From the IMG/VR virus record IMGVR_UViG_3300049217_000106, positions 1 to 30,600 of that record: a stretch of DNA of 30,600 nt, one strand, 5' to 3'. Below are positions 1 to 6,900 of the stretch, piece by piece. Every line of letters starts with the position of its first letter. Position 1 is the stretch's first letter. A program made the position numbers and the translations under genes. Source of the DNA: a virus. The notes under the pieces were generated by a model, which was not told where the DNA came from, searched no databases, and saw only the letters and a list, made by a program, of their open reading frames with translations.

Positions 1-1194
1 TGGACCACGGGGTCGGGAAATACTCTTCAAATCAACTCGTATGGTACCGCAAAATGGGTTGTTAATCCAATTGCAGGCGTTGGAACACATCAAACTATTC
101 AGGCAGCGATTAATACCGCAAGCTCGGGTGATGACATTTTTATCACAGAAGGAACGTATACAGAAAACCCCATTATGAAAGCTGGGGTTAATCTTGTAGC
201 ATGGGGGGCAGATCCTTTTAATCCCACCGTTGTGATCGCAGGTACAATTACAGCTTCCTACACCGGAAATGCTTCTATTACTGGAATTGATTTAACAACA
301 AATGGAGCAGCTGCAATTTCCATAACAGGAACTAACGTTTTAGCTCTTAATTTAATAGATTGTGCAATTACAGCTTTAAATGCTAATGCTATTACTTCTT
401 CAAATCCAAACGCCGCTTTATTTTTACTAAACAACACATCAGCAGCATCAGGTTCAAATGCTATTTTTTCTATTACAAGTATTGGTGGCGCAACAATAAC
501 GAATTCTTATTTGGGATCATCATTAGGAAATAATACGATTGCGGGCGGTTCTTTAAACTTTTATAATTCAACTTTAAATTCTTTTGCATTAATTACCTCA
601 AATGCAGGTGCATTAAATGGTTTTAATTGTTATTTTAGTAACCCTGGAAATATAACAGCTGTAACTTTATCTGGCACAGGGGCTGGACTTTTTGAAAATT
701 GCTCTTTTGCTACTGGTTCTGCGTCAGCAATATCAGTGGGCGTAAATTGTATTTTAGCTCTTACAAATTGTCAAATTACATCTTCCAATACAAATGCAAT
801 AACTGGCGCTGGTCAGGTAAACTATGCTAACGTGGCATTTTTAGGCACATCATCTACCATCAATACTACTACACAGGTTTTATATATTTCACAACCAGGA
901 GCAAACAAAGTTGTTCGACCTGGATCTTACCCCTACACTGTGAGTGCTCAAGACCGAATTATTTCAGTAGATACATCCACTACAGCAAATACCGTCAATT
1001 TCCCAGCATCACCCTCCCAAGGGGAAGAACATACAGTCAAAGATCGTTCGGCTAATGCAGCAACGAACAACATCACCGTGAGCGGAAACGGACACAACAT
1101 TATCGGCACTACAAGCGCAGCATCTCAGGTCATTTCTTTAAATGGTGCTGCTGTTACTTATGTTTATGATACAAGTGTTTGGTTATCAATCTAA
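1..1194 (+). CDS. Tail spike, right-handed beta-helix (5' end cut by window)
   Basis: The reading frame is open from the first base, so the gene begins before the window; at least 397 residues are visible. An ATG at 175 is internal to the frame. Near base 90 the protein has a segment of the form GTHQTIQAAI followed by a glycine/aspartate stretch, the usual entry into a pectate-lyase-like parallel beta-helix. After it come many short repeats rich in Asn, Thr, Ser, Ala and Ile, with no cysteine-rich or catalytic motif I can name. Such folds form phage tail spikes or fibres that bind, sometimes cut, surface polysaccharide. It precedes another fibre-like gene by 12 bases. The tail role is inferred from fold and composition; enzymatic activity is not shown. 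Confidence 0.75.
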   Translation, partial: WTTGSGNTLQINSYGTAKWVVNPIAGVGTHQTIQAAINTASSGDDIFITEGTYTENPIMKAGVNLVAWGADPFNPTVVIAGTITASYTGNASITGIDLTTNGAAAISITGTNVLALNLIDCAITALNANAITSSNPNAALFLLNNTSAASGSNAIFSITSIGGATITNSYLGSSLGNNTIAGGSLNFYNSTLNSFALITSNAGALNGFNCYFSNPGNITAVTLSGTGAGLFENCSFATGSASAISVGVNCILALTNCQITSSNTNAITGAGQVNYANVAFLGTSSTINTTTQVLYISQPGANKVVRPGSYPYTVSAQDRIISVDTSTTANTVNFPASPSQGEEHTVKDRSANAATNNITVSGNGHNIIGTTSAASQVISLNGAAVTYVYDTSVWLSI

Positions 1195-1206
1195 AGGAAA
1201 TATTAT

Positions 1207-1884
1207 ATGGCATATATTCAAGACGGTCAGCAAAGTTTATCTACTCAATGTTATATATTTGATGATGCACTGAGTACAGTGTTTTATGACTTAAGAAGTA
1301 ATAACGGTCCTCCTGCTGCTTCCGGATTTACAACAAGTGCAGCTAACCCAGGTCAAGTTTACGTAACAGTTCAAAACGTTAACGATGTTGGTAATGCAAA
1401 TTACAACAGTGACGGACAAAATGGAATCAATAGTCCAAATTTTATTTTCGGAGGTGGTTTTTTCACTTGGGTGGGATACTTTAATCTTTCTGCCCTAGGG
1501 GGAACAGATCATTTTCAATGGTGGATCGGAGTTCACGATGGCTGGCAATATTCTGGACCTTCTAACGGTGCGTATTTTTTTTATGATTCATCAGTTAGTG
1601 CAAATTGGCAAATTGTTAGCAATAATGCGGGAACAGCTACAACAACAACTTCATCTAGTGTAGTAGCGACAGGTTGGCATAAATTTAGTATAATATATAC
1701 AACTTCATCTATTAATTATTTTGTTGACGGCGTCAATATTGGAACAATTACTACTAATTTACCCGGTTCAAATGTCTGTAACATAAGCGCAAATAAGATC
1801 CTAAAAACACTAGGCAATACATTGTTGATTACTGTTAAACAAGATTATTTTGAATTTCAGATGCAATTAACCACGCCACGTTAA
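1207..1884 (+). CDS. Putative tail fibre / receptor-binding protein
   Basis: A 225-residue protein rich in Ser, Thr, Asn, Gly and aromatic residues, without a membrane segment. The run of beta-type sequence with the pattern TGWHKFSIIYTTSSINYFVDG near residues 152-172 resembles a concanavalin-like (LamG-type) jelly-roll strand pair in which a ligand-facing sheet is followed by a turn. AAAGGAAA lies about 8 bases before the ATG. The gene follows the tail spike closely and its stop codon TAA shares the TTAA palindrome with the stop of the convergent gene at 1881, so the two operons meet back to back. A host-binding role is inferred from context and fold; I do not recognise a specific family. Confidence 0.55.
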   Translation: MAYIQDGQQSLSTQCYIFDDALSTVFYDLRSNNGPPAASGFTTSAANPGQVYVTVQNVNDVGNANYNSDGQNGINSPNFIFGGGFFTWVGYFNLSALGGTDHFQWWIGVHDGWQYSGPSNGAYFFYDSSVSANWQIVSNNAGTATTTTSSSVVATGWHKFSIIYTTSSINYFVDGVNIGTITTNLPGSNVCNISANKILKTLGNTLLITVKQDYFEFQMQLTTPR

Positions 1885-2081
1885 CGTCTAGATTTTCGCG
1901 GTTCATCCGGAAAAGGCATCCAGTGAGTGATTTTTTCGTAATTCAATTCGCCTTCGTCTACAAAACATTTAGTCAATTTATTAAAAATTGCAATTCCAAT
2001 ACCGCATTTTTCGCCCCACACATGCACTTCTTCACCGTCCAGAGGTAATTGCTCGGTTAATCTATACCATTTTCTTTTCAT
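1881..2081 (-). CDS. DUF551-like small protein
   Basis: A 66-residue protein with the DUF551 layout: an N-terminal W-x-R-L-x-x-x-LP-x-x-G segment, a V-x-V-W strand, and the C-terminal hallmark THWMPFPDEP. This family is common as single small ORFs in phage and prophage early regions and has no established function. It is the last gene of the leftward early cassette. Its stop overlaps the stop of the rightward fibre gene within one TTAA. Three other proteins in the window share the same pattern (3729, 10897 and the end of 16123). Confidence 0.75.
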   Translation of the reverse strand: MKRKWYRLTEQLPLDGEEVHVWGEKCGIGIAIFNKLTKCFVDEGELNYEKITHWMPFPDEPRKSRR

Positions 2082-2096
2082 TCTTTTTAAGTCCGA

Positions 2097-2333
2097 TTAC
2101 AAACCTCGCCCGTGTTCATTGACATCCATGATTTTATCATGAACTTCTTCGAAAGCGTCTAAACGGCCCACTGTGTACCAATAATAGTCAGTGTCTTCCA
2201 GATCCATTTCTTCACAGAAACGTAAAGTAAAATAACAGTCGTAGATATTGTTTTTGACGAAATCATGCAAACATAAACAACATGCCGACAATTCTACATG
2301 AGCAAGCAGGACTAGACAAAAAATTGATTTCAT
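2097..2333 (-). CDS. Hypothetical protein, small, early cassette
   Basis: A 78-residue product if started at the ATG at 2333. That start is preferred because the upstream gene at 2330-2503 ends in ATATGA, overlapping this ATG, and AGAG lies at a proper distance; an in-frame ATG at 2378 has no ribosome-binding site and lies inside that upstream gene. The first 20 residues are hydrophobic (MKSIFCLVLLAHVEL), then a cysteine cluster CCLCLH and an acidic/aromatic C-terminal half with DYYWY and an amphipathic helix. No family recognised. Confidence 0.55.
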   Translation of the reverse strand: MKSIFCLVLLAHVELSACCLCLHDFVKNNIYDCYFTLRFCEEMDLEDTDYYWYTVGRLDAFEEVHDKIMDVNEHGRGL

Positions 2334-2503
2334 ATGACAACTCTTTTTTGATAGGTTTTTTTTGATTTTTGCATACATTTTTTTAATACAATCACTTTAT
2401 CTTTTGTATCTACAAGAATTTTTAACTCGTCGACAAGCCAGGACAATTCCGAAGAATCATCCTGATACGTTTCAACTTTTGGCAATATTCGTGCTAATGT
2501 CAT
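2330..2503 (-). CDS. Hypothetical 57-residue protein, translationally coupled
   Basis: A short gene below usual length cut-offs. Its ATG at 2503 overlaps the TGA of the gene at 2500-2781 (ATGA) and its own TGA overlaps the ATG of the gene at 2097-2333 (ATGA), so it fills exactly the space between two neighbours. This coupling on both sides is the main evidence. The product begins MTLARILPKVETYQ, contains an ELSWLVDELKILV helix, and ends in a lysine-rich tail. No family recognised. Confidence 0.65.
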   Translation of the reverse strand: MTLARILPKVETYQDDSSELSWLVDELKILVDTKDKVIVLKKCMQKSKKTYQKRVVI

Positions 2504-2781
2504 ATGTCCTCTTCATCTATGTTGTCTTCATGATGAGCTTTTCCTAAAATTATTCGCTGCACGTCAAAATTGCATTTCAATTTTTCTTTGACCCATTTAA
2601 GTGGGCAATTTTCATAAAGCCAACCTTGTACATTACCAGTATAACAAATTCTAGTTTCTACACCATCAACGTCAGGTTCCGGATACATTGAAACAAGCCA
2701 TTCCGCTTTATTTTTTTTTAAAAATTTATACAATTGTTTCCATTGTTTTTTTGTACCGTACAAATTATCGCAAGCAGCCAT
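2500..2781 (-). CDS. Hypothetical protein, small, early cassette
   Basis: A 93-residue soluble protein. Features visible are an N-terminal QWKQLYKFLKKNK helix, a WL-x-SMYPEPD segment, a central WLYENCPLKWVKEKL motif and an acidic C-terminus. Proteins with a similar W-x-x-L-x-x-x-L ... WL-x-x-NCPL-x-W layout occur as uncharacterised phage early proteins; I cannot assign a function. It heads a run of three genes joined by ATGA overlaps (2781 to 2097). AAGAAG precedes the ATG. Confidence 0.6.
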   Translation of the reverse strand: MAACDNLYGTKKQWKQLYKFLKKNKAEWLVSMYPEPDVDGVETRICYTGNVQGWLYENCPLKWVKEKLKCNFDVQRIILGKAHHEDNIDEEDI

Positions 2782-2811
2782 TTTAACTTCTTAATTTCTA
2801 AAATTTATAGT

Positions 2812-3096
2812 TTATCTTCTTCTTGAACTTCTTTCAGTCCCACACAACCCACAATAGCGTATGCCATCGTAATTATCATAACCGCAGCTTTTATTCGGGC
2901 ATATCCATTCGTTTTTCATTTCAACTTTTTTATGATGTTTAGACACTTCTGCTTGCAGGGGCATTAGAGCAAGCACAGTAAATAACAAAACTGCAAGCAT
3001 AATCAAAGCAAGTTTGTTGTCTCGGTACGTTTTTTCCCGGGGTGTCATATCACGTCTATAATCTTCAACCCAAATGTAATCTAAAAATTTCTTCAT
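2812..3096 (-). CDS. Membrane-anchored zinc-ribbon protein
   Basis: A 94-residue protein with three parts: a charged N-terminus (1-27), one hydrophobic segment about residues 28-47 (LALIMLAVLLFTVLALMPL), and a C-terminal zinc ribbon with C-x4-C at CPNKSC and C-x2-C at CGLC, ending in an Arg-rich tail. The likely arrangement is a single-span membrane protein displaying a metal-binding ribbon, side not determinable. Its ATG overlaps the TGA of the upstream gene (ATGA at 3093-3096). The function is unknown. Confidence 0.65.
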   Translation of the reverse strand: MKKFLDYIWVEDYRRDMTPREKTYRDNKLALIMLAVLLFTVLALMPLQAEVSKHHKKVEMKNEWICPNKSCGYDNYDGIRYCGLCGTERSSRRR

Positions 3097-3314
3097 AATT
3101 TTTCCTTTTTGATCCGATTGATGTGATGTTGAATCAAACTTTCGATTATTTTTTTTAAATTATTTTCAAAATCTTTTGCGCAAACGATCATTGCAGCTAT
3201 TTCAAAACATAAAACATATACCACATCGGCATTACTTTCTTCTATTAAAAGATTATGAAGATTTTCATGTAGTGTGCAAATTCTATCAAAATTAAAGTCG
3301 GACAATTCATTCAT
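3093..3314 (-). CDS. Hypothetical 73-residue helical protein
   Basis: The product is predicted mostly helical, with a hydrophobic centre (VVYVLCFEIAAMIV) that is short and flanked by acids, and a basic C-terminus. It is joined by ATGA overlaps to the genes on both sides (3093-3096 and 3311-3314), which supports the start and the gene. No family recognised. Confidence 0.6.
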   Translation of the reverse strand: MNELSDFNFDRICTLHENLHNLLIEESNADVVYVLCFEIAAMIVCAKDFENNLKKIIESLIQHHINRIKKEKL

Positions 3315-3538
3315 TTGTTTTTCATTTCCATAATAATTTTTCTTAATGTGTCAATTTGTCTTTGCTGATCTTCAAGGCGTTCTTGCTGTTTCATAAGCAT
3401 GTTACCTTGTTGCGATATTTTAGCAAATGTTCCACGACGAACATTTCCCAACTGATCTTGTATTTTGTCGATTTGTTGTTGCGCCAAATTTATGTCGTCG
3501 TTCGGCAAAAACAAATCTAGCTGTAAAGGCATTGGCAT
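3311..3538 (-). CDS. Small coiled-coil protein
   Basis: A 75-residue protein. After a short hydrophobic N-terminus (MPMPLQLDLFLP) residues 18-75 are a continuous coiled coil very rich in Gln, Glu, Lys and Leu (for example QQERLEDQQRQID). Its ATG lies one base after the stop of the 3540-3710 gene and its stop overlaps the next ATG. Probably an oligomerising accessory protein; the partner is unknown. Confidence 0.6.
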   Translation of the reverse strand: MPMPLQLDLFLPNDDINLAQQQIDKIQDQLGNVRRGTFAKISQQGNMLMKQQERLEDQQRQIDTLRKIIMEMKNK

Positions 3539-3539
3539 A

Positions 3540-3710
3540 TTATTTTCTTATCCATCCATAAATATTTATCGGTTGGTTTTGGCTAGATTTCCAACACATG
3601 TTTTCGAAATCATACGTTACACGAATAAAACTAGTTAGTAAGGGTCGCACCCCCATGACAACTTCTCCTTTTCTGGGAAAAATCCAGGGTGGATTAAGTG
3701 ATTCTATCAT
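3540..3710 (-). CDS. Hypothetical 56-residue protein
   Basis: A short gene in the gap between the DUF551 gene at 3729 and the coiled-coil gene at 3538. AAGGA precedes its ATG (3710) by 8 bases and its TAA is followed after one base by the next ATG, so spacing fits the operon exactly. The product is basic and aromatic, with NPPWIFPRKGE near the start and INIYGWIRK at the end. No family recognised. Confidence 0.55.
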   Translation of the reverse strand: MIESLNPPWIFPRKGEVVMGVRPLLTSFIRVTYDFENMCWKSSQNQPINIYGWIRK

Positions 3711-3728
3711 GATCAAATCCTTTTATTG

Positions 3729-3962
3729 TCATTCATCGGGTTCTTTTGGTAAATCCATCCAATGTGTAGGACTCATATATCTAGCCCAAGAATAGTTATC
3801 TTCCCAACCGTCATCTGTATAAAATGTTGATCCATCGCTTTCGATATAACTTGAAACATTATCTGAGCTGTAAGATCCTATCGTCATTCCATCTTTGGGA
3901 TTGTAAATTAAGACATCATCATCATCCTTTGGTAATCTTTCTGAGCATTTAATCCATTGCAT
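3729..3962 (-). CDS. DUF551-like small protein
   Basis: A 77-residue protein beginning MQWIKCSERLPKDDDDVLIY and ending with SPTHWMDLPKEPDE, the two conserved ends of DUF551. The middle is Ser/Tyr/Asp-rich and varies between family members. It lies two bases downstream of the YqaJ-like exonuclease gene and is probably co-transcribed with it. The function of the family is unknown. It is clearly paralogous in layout to the protein at 1881-2081. Confidence 0.75.
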   Translation of the reverse strand: MQWIKCSERLPKDDDDVLIYNPKDGMTIGSYSSDNVSSYIESDGSTFYTDDGWEDNYSWARYMSPTHWMDLPKEPDE

Positions 3963-3964
3963 AA

Positions 3965-4843
3965 TTAAATCCTTGTTATACGCGACGATTTTATCACAGC
4001 CTTCCTGTATTGCTCAAGATCAACTTGCTTGAGTTCAGGAATTTTATCGTATGAGATAGCTCCACGTTTAAAAAAATGTGTAAGTTTCGTGTATGCGCCG
4101 CAAATATTTTTTCCTTGCGACATCTCAAAAAGTTTTACACGAATCTGTTCTTTTTGTTCTTCCAATTTTTCTAATTTATGACAGATATCGACGTAAGCAG
4201 CTTCGGCAGCTCTATAATCAGGATTTTGAGACATATCGCGATAATCTTTTGATAGAAGTTCTGGCGCTGTAAACGTTTGGACGCATTCCCAAAATTCTCT
4301 TGCTTTCGGAATATAATCCGCCAGAAAGGCTTCGTCACGTATAATGGGAAATGAATACATTGCCAGATTAGCATCTGGATGATAGCCGACATAAGTTATT
4401 TCCTGAAGACTACAAACCAGCATTTGATGCTGCAATTGAGCATAATAAATCGGAAGAATTTTACCTTTTATTGCTGCATTATGATTATTGAGATTTAAAC
4501 ATTTTATTTCGCAGGCATAAGTTTTGTTTGGTGTGATGCAAAGCCCATCAAGCGAAGCGCACATATAAGGATATTCCTCAGACTCAATAACAGCCGGCGA
4601 ATAGGTACCGTAAGTATTGTTATTCATGAGATATAAAGCTTCCGACTCAAGATTCTTTCCTCGTTGCATCCCTAAAGTCGTTTTCTGCTCCGAACTCAAT
4701 CCTAATTTACGTTTCCATAAAGAAAATGGCGTACAATATGATGAGAATCCTAAAATTATAGCGGCATCGGAGCTCCCAATTTTTGAACGGCGATATTGCA
4801 ACCATTCTTCTGTATTTTGTTCGATCATAATTATTCGGGGCAT
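3965..4843 (-). CDS. YqaJ / lambda-exonuclease family recombinase nuclease
   Basis: A 292-residue protein of the PD-(D/E)XK fold used by YqaJ and lambda Red-alpha exonucleases, which resect one strand of double-stranded DNA ends. Visible motifs are WLQYRRSKIGSSDAA (residues 14-28), the glycine/Glu segment RGKNLESEA (61-69), the catalytic aspartate in SLDGL (D99) and the E-x-K pair in CEIKCL (E112, K114). The C-terminal third contains a coiled coil. An internal ATG gives MIEQNTEEW as an alternative start. The neighbour at 4956 is a RecT-like annealing protein, the usual partner. Together they form an exonuclease plus single-strand annealing module for phage recombination and concatemer formation. 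Confidence 0.88.
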   Translation of the reverse strand: MPRIIMIEQNTEEWLQYRRSKIGSSDAAIILGFSSYCTPFSLWKRKLGLSSEQKTTLGMQRGKNLESEALYLMNNNTYGTYSPAVIESEEYPYMCASLDGLCITPNKTYACEIKCLNLNNHNAAIKGKILPIYYAQLQHQMLVCSLQEITYVGYHPDANLAMYSFPIIRDEAFLADYIPKAREFWECVQTFTAPELLSKDYRDMSQNPDYRAAEAAYVDICHKLEKLEEQKEQIRVKLFEMSQGKNICGAYTKLTHFFKRGAISYDKIPELKQVDLEQYRKAVIKSSRITRI

Positions 4844-4875
4844 ATGTAAACCTGCTTTACATTAAATTTTAAAAA

Positions 4876-4902
4876 TATTATTTAGGAGATTGTAATTCTC
4901 CT
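4876..4902 (-). terminator. Possible weak leftward hairpin before the exonuclease gene
   Basis: On the minus strand AGGAGA and TCTCCT pair around a seven-base loop, followed by an A/T-rich stretch with five T. This may attenuate reading from the recT-like gene into the exonuclease gene, or only be a structured leader. Weak evidence. Confidence 0.25.
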
Positions 4903-4923
4903 TATGTTGACTAGTTAGGGTGT

Positions 4924-4956
4924 CCCGTGTAGCAATTGTGCTACACGGGTTTTTTT
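4924..4956 (+). terminator. Strong rho-independent terminator, rightward
   Basis: A perfect 11-bp stem, CCCGTGTAGCA with TGCTACACGGG, around the loop ATTG, followed by seven T (4950-4956). The T tract is on the plus strand only, so it stops rightward transcription, although both flanking genes are leftward. It abuts the stop codon of the recT-like gene. On the minus strand the hairpin may instead protect the end of the recT-like message. Confidence 0.8.
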
Positions 4957-5792
4957 CATTCGTCGACAGCCTGCTGTTTCATCGCTGTTTCTTCCTCGCG
5001 ACGTGAATAATTTGCTTTAGCATCATTGTTTACTTTTTCAAACATTATTGCCGGAATTTCAGCTAAAGACATGATCCCCAGTTTTGCTAAACGATTCATG
5101 ACAGATTTTAAATATGCGTCGTCATTGTCAATAAAATGCAACAAACACTTAAGTTGAGACTCGTTGATGGGAGTCATATCAATTTGTTTCTTGGGTTTTT
5201 CTTCTATGTCAAGCTGCTTTACATTCTCGACTTCGACTTCAGCTTCGGGTAAAGATTTAGCATAATCACCCGTGCGAGTTATCTCTTTCAACTCATCTTC
5301 AACGTAACCGGCACCTAAAGACAAATCAGGGAACAGTTGACGAAACAGCATCGACATACAACGATTATAAAGCATGACGCCAGGGTATTTTTTCCACGTG
5401 GCACTATTCCAAAGTCCGGCCGCTTCAGCATCAGCGCGGGTAAAAGTACATGTCCAAGTATCTCCATTATCTGCGCGCTTGCCATGTAAAATTACACATT
5501 CGCCATTAGACTTAGAATCTTTTTGGATTGAATGTCCACGTTGCCGGACTAATGCAGCCATCATTTCCGTACTCATCCCCACGCGTCCTTGGACCACATA
5601 AAAAGATCCGTTAAGTGCTTCAAAAGGATGTATACCCAATGCTTTCGCTCTTGCCATAATAGCATGAATCCCAGATTCTCCAAGATTAGCATAATGTTTG
5701 GTGCTCATAAGCTTTCTACAGGTATCTTGTATTTTATCGAATTCCTCTAGCTGCATTGTGAAGTCACTCTTTATCATTATTTCTTTACTCAT
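4956..5792 (-). CDS. RecT-family single-strand annealing protein
   Basis: A 278-residue protein from the ATG at 5792, preferred because AGAGGTG lies just upstream; a GTG two codons earlier sits within that site. The N-terminal two thirds match the RecT/Redbeta-like recombinase layout: a MARAKALGIHPFEALNG helix-turn, a strand YVVQGRVGMSTEMMAALV, then TCTFTRADAEAAGL and a WKKYPGVMLYNRCMSMLFRQLFPD-type helix ending at GAGYVEDEL. The C-terminal third is charged and variable, as in the family, with a helical tail. Members anneal complementary single strands made by a partner exonuclease, here encoded at 3965-4843. It is the first gene leftward from the divergent control region. Confidence 0.85.
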   Translation of the reverse strand: MSKEIMIKSDFTMQLEEFDKIQDTCRKLMSTKHYANLGESGIHAIMARAKALGIHPFEALNGSFYVVQGRVGMSTEMMAALVRQRGHSIQKDSKSNGECVILHGKRADNGDTWTCTFTRADAEAAGLWNSATWKKYPGVMLYNRCMSMLFRQLFPDLSLGAGYVEDELKEITRTGDYAKSLPEAEVEVENVKQLDIEEKPKKQIDMTPINESQLKCLLHFIDNDDAYLKSVMNRLAKLGIMSLAEIPAIMFEKVNNDAKANYSRREEETAMKQQAVDE

Positions 5793-5922
5793 ATTCACCT
5801 CTTTGTTTAAGAAAGCACCAGTCTAACATAAGTCGTATTTTACAGCAACATGTTTAACAAAAAAAAATCAAGATTGCGCAAAAATGTGATTTAGTATATT
5901 TTTATCAAAAAAGGGGAGAACC
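5793..5922. promoter_or_regulatory. Divergent control region 1 with AACATGTT motif
   Basis: This intergenic region separates the leftward recombination genes from the rightward repressor-like gene. It holds AGCAACATGTTTA (5844-5856) followed by an A tract and ATCA, a segment repeated almost exactly in the other divergent region (10655-10680). AACATGTT is an 8-bp palindrome and a plausible operator half-pair. AT-rich stretches such as TAGTATATT before 5923 could be a -10 region, but no clean promoter is called. Confidence 0.5.
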
Positions 5923-6201
5923 ATGGATTTATATCAATACATGTCCTTACGAAAAGTACAGGATCGAAAATTTCGCGACAGTTATTTTGCAAAAGAACTA
6001 GGATTACATAGACAATACTTGTCTCAGCTCAAAAATGGTCACGTGAAGCCGAGTGTTGACTTAGCGAAACGCATTGAAGAAAAGACGAACGGACAAGTTA
6101 CAGCATGTGAGCTTTTGAACATCAGCAACAATCAAATAAAACTAAGCGAAGCGTTGGAAATATGTTTACCGAAGAAAAAATTGGAGACAATTTCTAAATA
6201 A
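5923..6201 (+). CDS. Cro/YdaS-like helix-turn-helix regulator
   Basis: A 92-residue DNA-binding protein. Residues about 18-50 read as a helix-turn-helix: SYFAKELGLHRQYLSQLKNG, where FAKELGL and QYLSQLKNG are the two helices, followed by PSVDLAKRIEEKTNG, the classic third/fourth helix of Cro and YdaS-type repressors. The C-terminal 25 residues are basic. AAGGGGAGA gives a strong ribosome-binding site. Its position as first rightward gene opposite the recombination operon is that of a phage early switch repressor. The likely operator is the AACATGTT palindrome upstream (inference). No integrase is visible, so a role in lysogeny is not supported. Confidence 0.8.
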   Translation: MDLYQYMSLRKVQDRKFRDSYFAKELGLHRQYLSQLKNGHVKPSVDLAKRIEEKTNGQVTACELLNISNNQIKLSEALEICLPKKKLETISK

Positions 6202-6213
6202 TTAAGGAGAAAT

Positions 6214-6357
6214 ATGGATTGTAGACAAGAATTAAAAACCGAGAAATGCGGGGTTTCGCCTGCTAGTAACACTCTTGATTTAGAAGATATAGAGCTATGT
6301 GAGGTATGCAAAGCTAAATTATTATCTGCTTTTCTGAATGCATTTGGACCGTGCTAA
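6214..6357 (+). CDS. Hypothetical 47-residue protein
   Basis: A short gene with an excellent AAGGAGAA site six bases before its ATG, 12 bases after the repressor gene. The product has four cysteines, two in CEVC, an acidic middle (LDLEDIELC) and a C-terminal hydrophobic helix ending FGPC. Possibly metal-binding. No family recognised. Confidence 0.5.
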   Translation: MDCRQELKTEKCGVSPASNTLDLEDIELCEVCKAKLLSAFLNAFGPC

Positions 6358-6427
6358 GTCCTTGGGTAATTCAGTATGTATTAAGCAAACGAAAGAAGCG
6401 TTTAAAATCTTAATGGGTATTAAATGA
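6338..6427 (+). CDS. Possible tiny coupled ORF (29 residues)
   Basis: Overlaps the end of the 6214 gene in another frame and ends in AAATGA, coupled with the next ATG at 6424. The product MHLDRAKSLGNSVCIKQTKE and onward is helical and looks protein-like. It could also be a displaced C-terminus of the previous gene. Weak. Confidence 0.25.
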   Translation: MHLDRAKSLGNSVCIKQTKEAFKILMGIK

Positions 6428-6539
6428 AAAAAAAAGATTTAATTAATCACTTAAAAAATCTTTTCCTTCTGATAACTTTATGAGACATTCCCCTGAAGAG
6501 AACTTAAAAATAATTTTGCGTGAAGACGATGAAGATTAG
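6424..6539 (+). pseudogene. Small gene with apparent frameshift
   Basis: The ATG at 6424 opens MKKKDLINHLKNLF and then meets a stop at 6481. The adjacent frame continues naturally from about 6468 as SDNFMRHSPEENLKIILREDDED and stops at 6539. One extra T in the TTTT run at 6461-6464 would join the two into a 38-residue protein with an acidic tail. Either a one-base deletion (real or sequencing) or frameshifting at the T run explains this. No family recognised. Confidence 0.35.
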
Positions 6540-6618
6540 CCGAGATGGAAGATTAGTAAGAGAAGGTTTTTTTTATGGAATATTTGTCATGTTTTTATTG
6601 TGGTACTTTTTTGGATAA
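6529..6618 (+). CDS. Possible 29-residue membrane miniprotein
   Basis: The ATG overlaps the end of the frameshifted ORF. The product has a basic N-terminus (MKISRDGRLVREG) and one hydrophobic segment FFYGIFVMFLLWYFFG. No good ribosome-binding site, so it depends on coupling. Listed because the basic-then-hydrophobic layout is typical of small phage membrane proteins. Confidence 0.25.
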   Translation: MKISRDGRLVREGFFYGIFVMFLLWYFFG

Positions 6619-6900
6619 AAAGGCAGGACGTCTCGCGACGTCCCATGATTTCGCTTGGCTTAAAAGTTAAAGCTAGCTACATTGACTTTTGTTCTTGCGT
6701 AGATAACTTGGCGGTTTCCGCATAGAACAGAATGACTTGACCTGACAAATCCGAATATATCATGTAAGGGTTGCCAGGTCAAGCGTTCATTAAACAAAAC
6801 CGCCGGAAAGCAGCTTTATTAATGAATTCTCAATCAAGAGACACTCAAGATAACAAGTCCCAACATTATTCGCAACATTTTTTTCTAAAGGCGGTTTAAC
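6619..6900 (+). promoter_or_regulatory. Structured leader upstream of replication gene
   Basis: A gene-free stretch with nested inverted repeats. GGCGGTTT (6710-6717) pairs with AAACCGCC (6797-6804). Inside it AATGA plus CTTGACCTG (6731-6744) pair with CAGGTCAAG and TCATT (6775-6791, with a CGT bulge). A third copy of GGCGGTTT at 6890-6897 forms part of the ribosome-binding region of the gene at 6901, so AAACCGCC has two possible partners. A smaller palindrome GGACGT/ACGTCC lies at 6627-6644. TTGACC (6737) with TATCAT (6758) resembles a promoter with short 15-base spacing. It may be an RNA switch, an origin, or both. Confidence 0.5.

Noticed and set aside
2362-2547. Plus-strand frame of 61 codons
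   Set aside because: Lies opposite two leftward genes joined by ATGA overlaps; Leu/Phe-rich antisense of helical coding sequence, no ribosome-binding site.
3598-3795. Plus-strand frame of 65 codons
   Set aside because: Antisense to the 56-residue gene and the DUF551 gene, which have better starts and operon spacing.
6627-6644. GGACGT/ACGTCC hairpin as terminator
   Set aside because: No T tract follows; counted as part of the structured leader region only.
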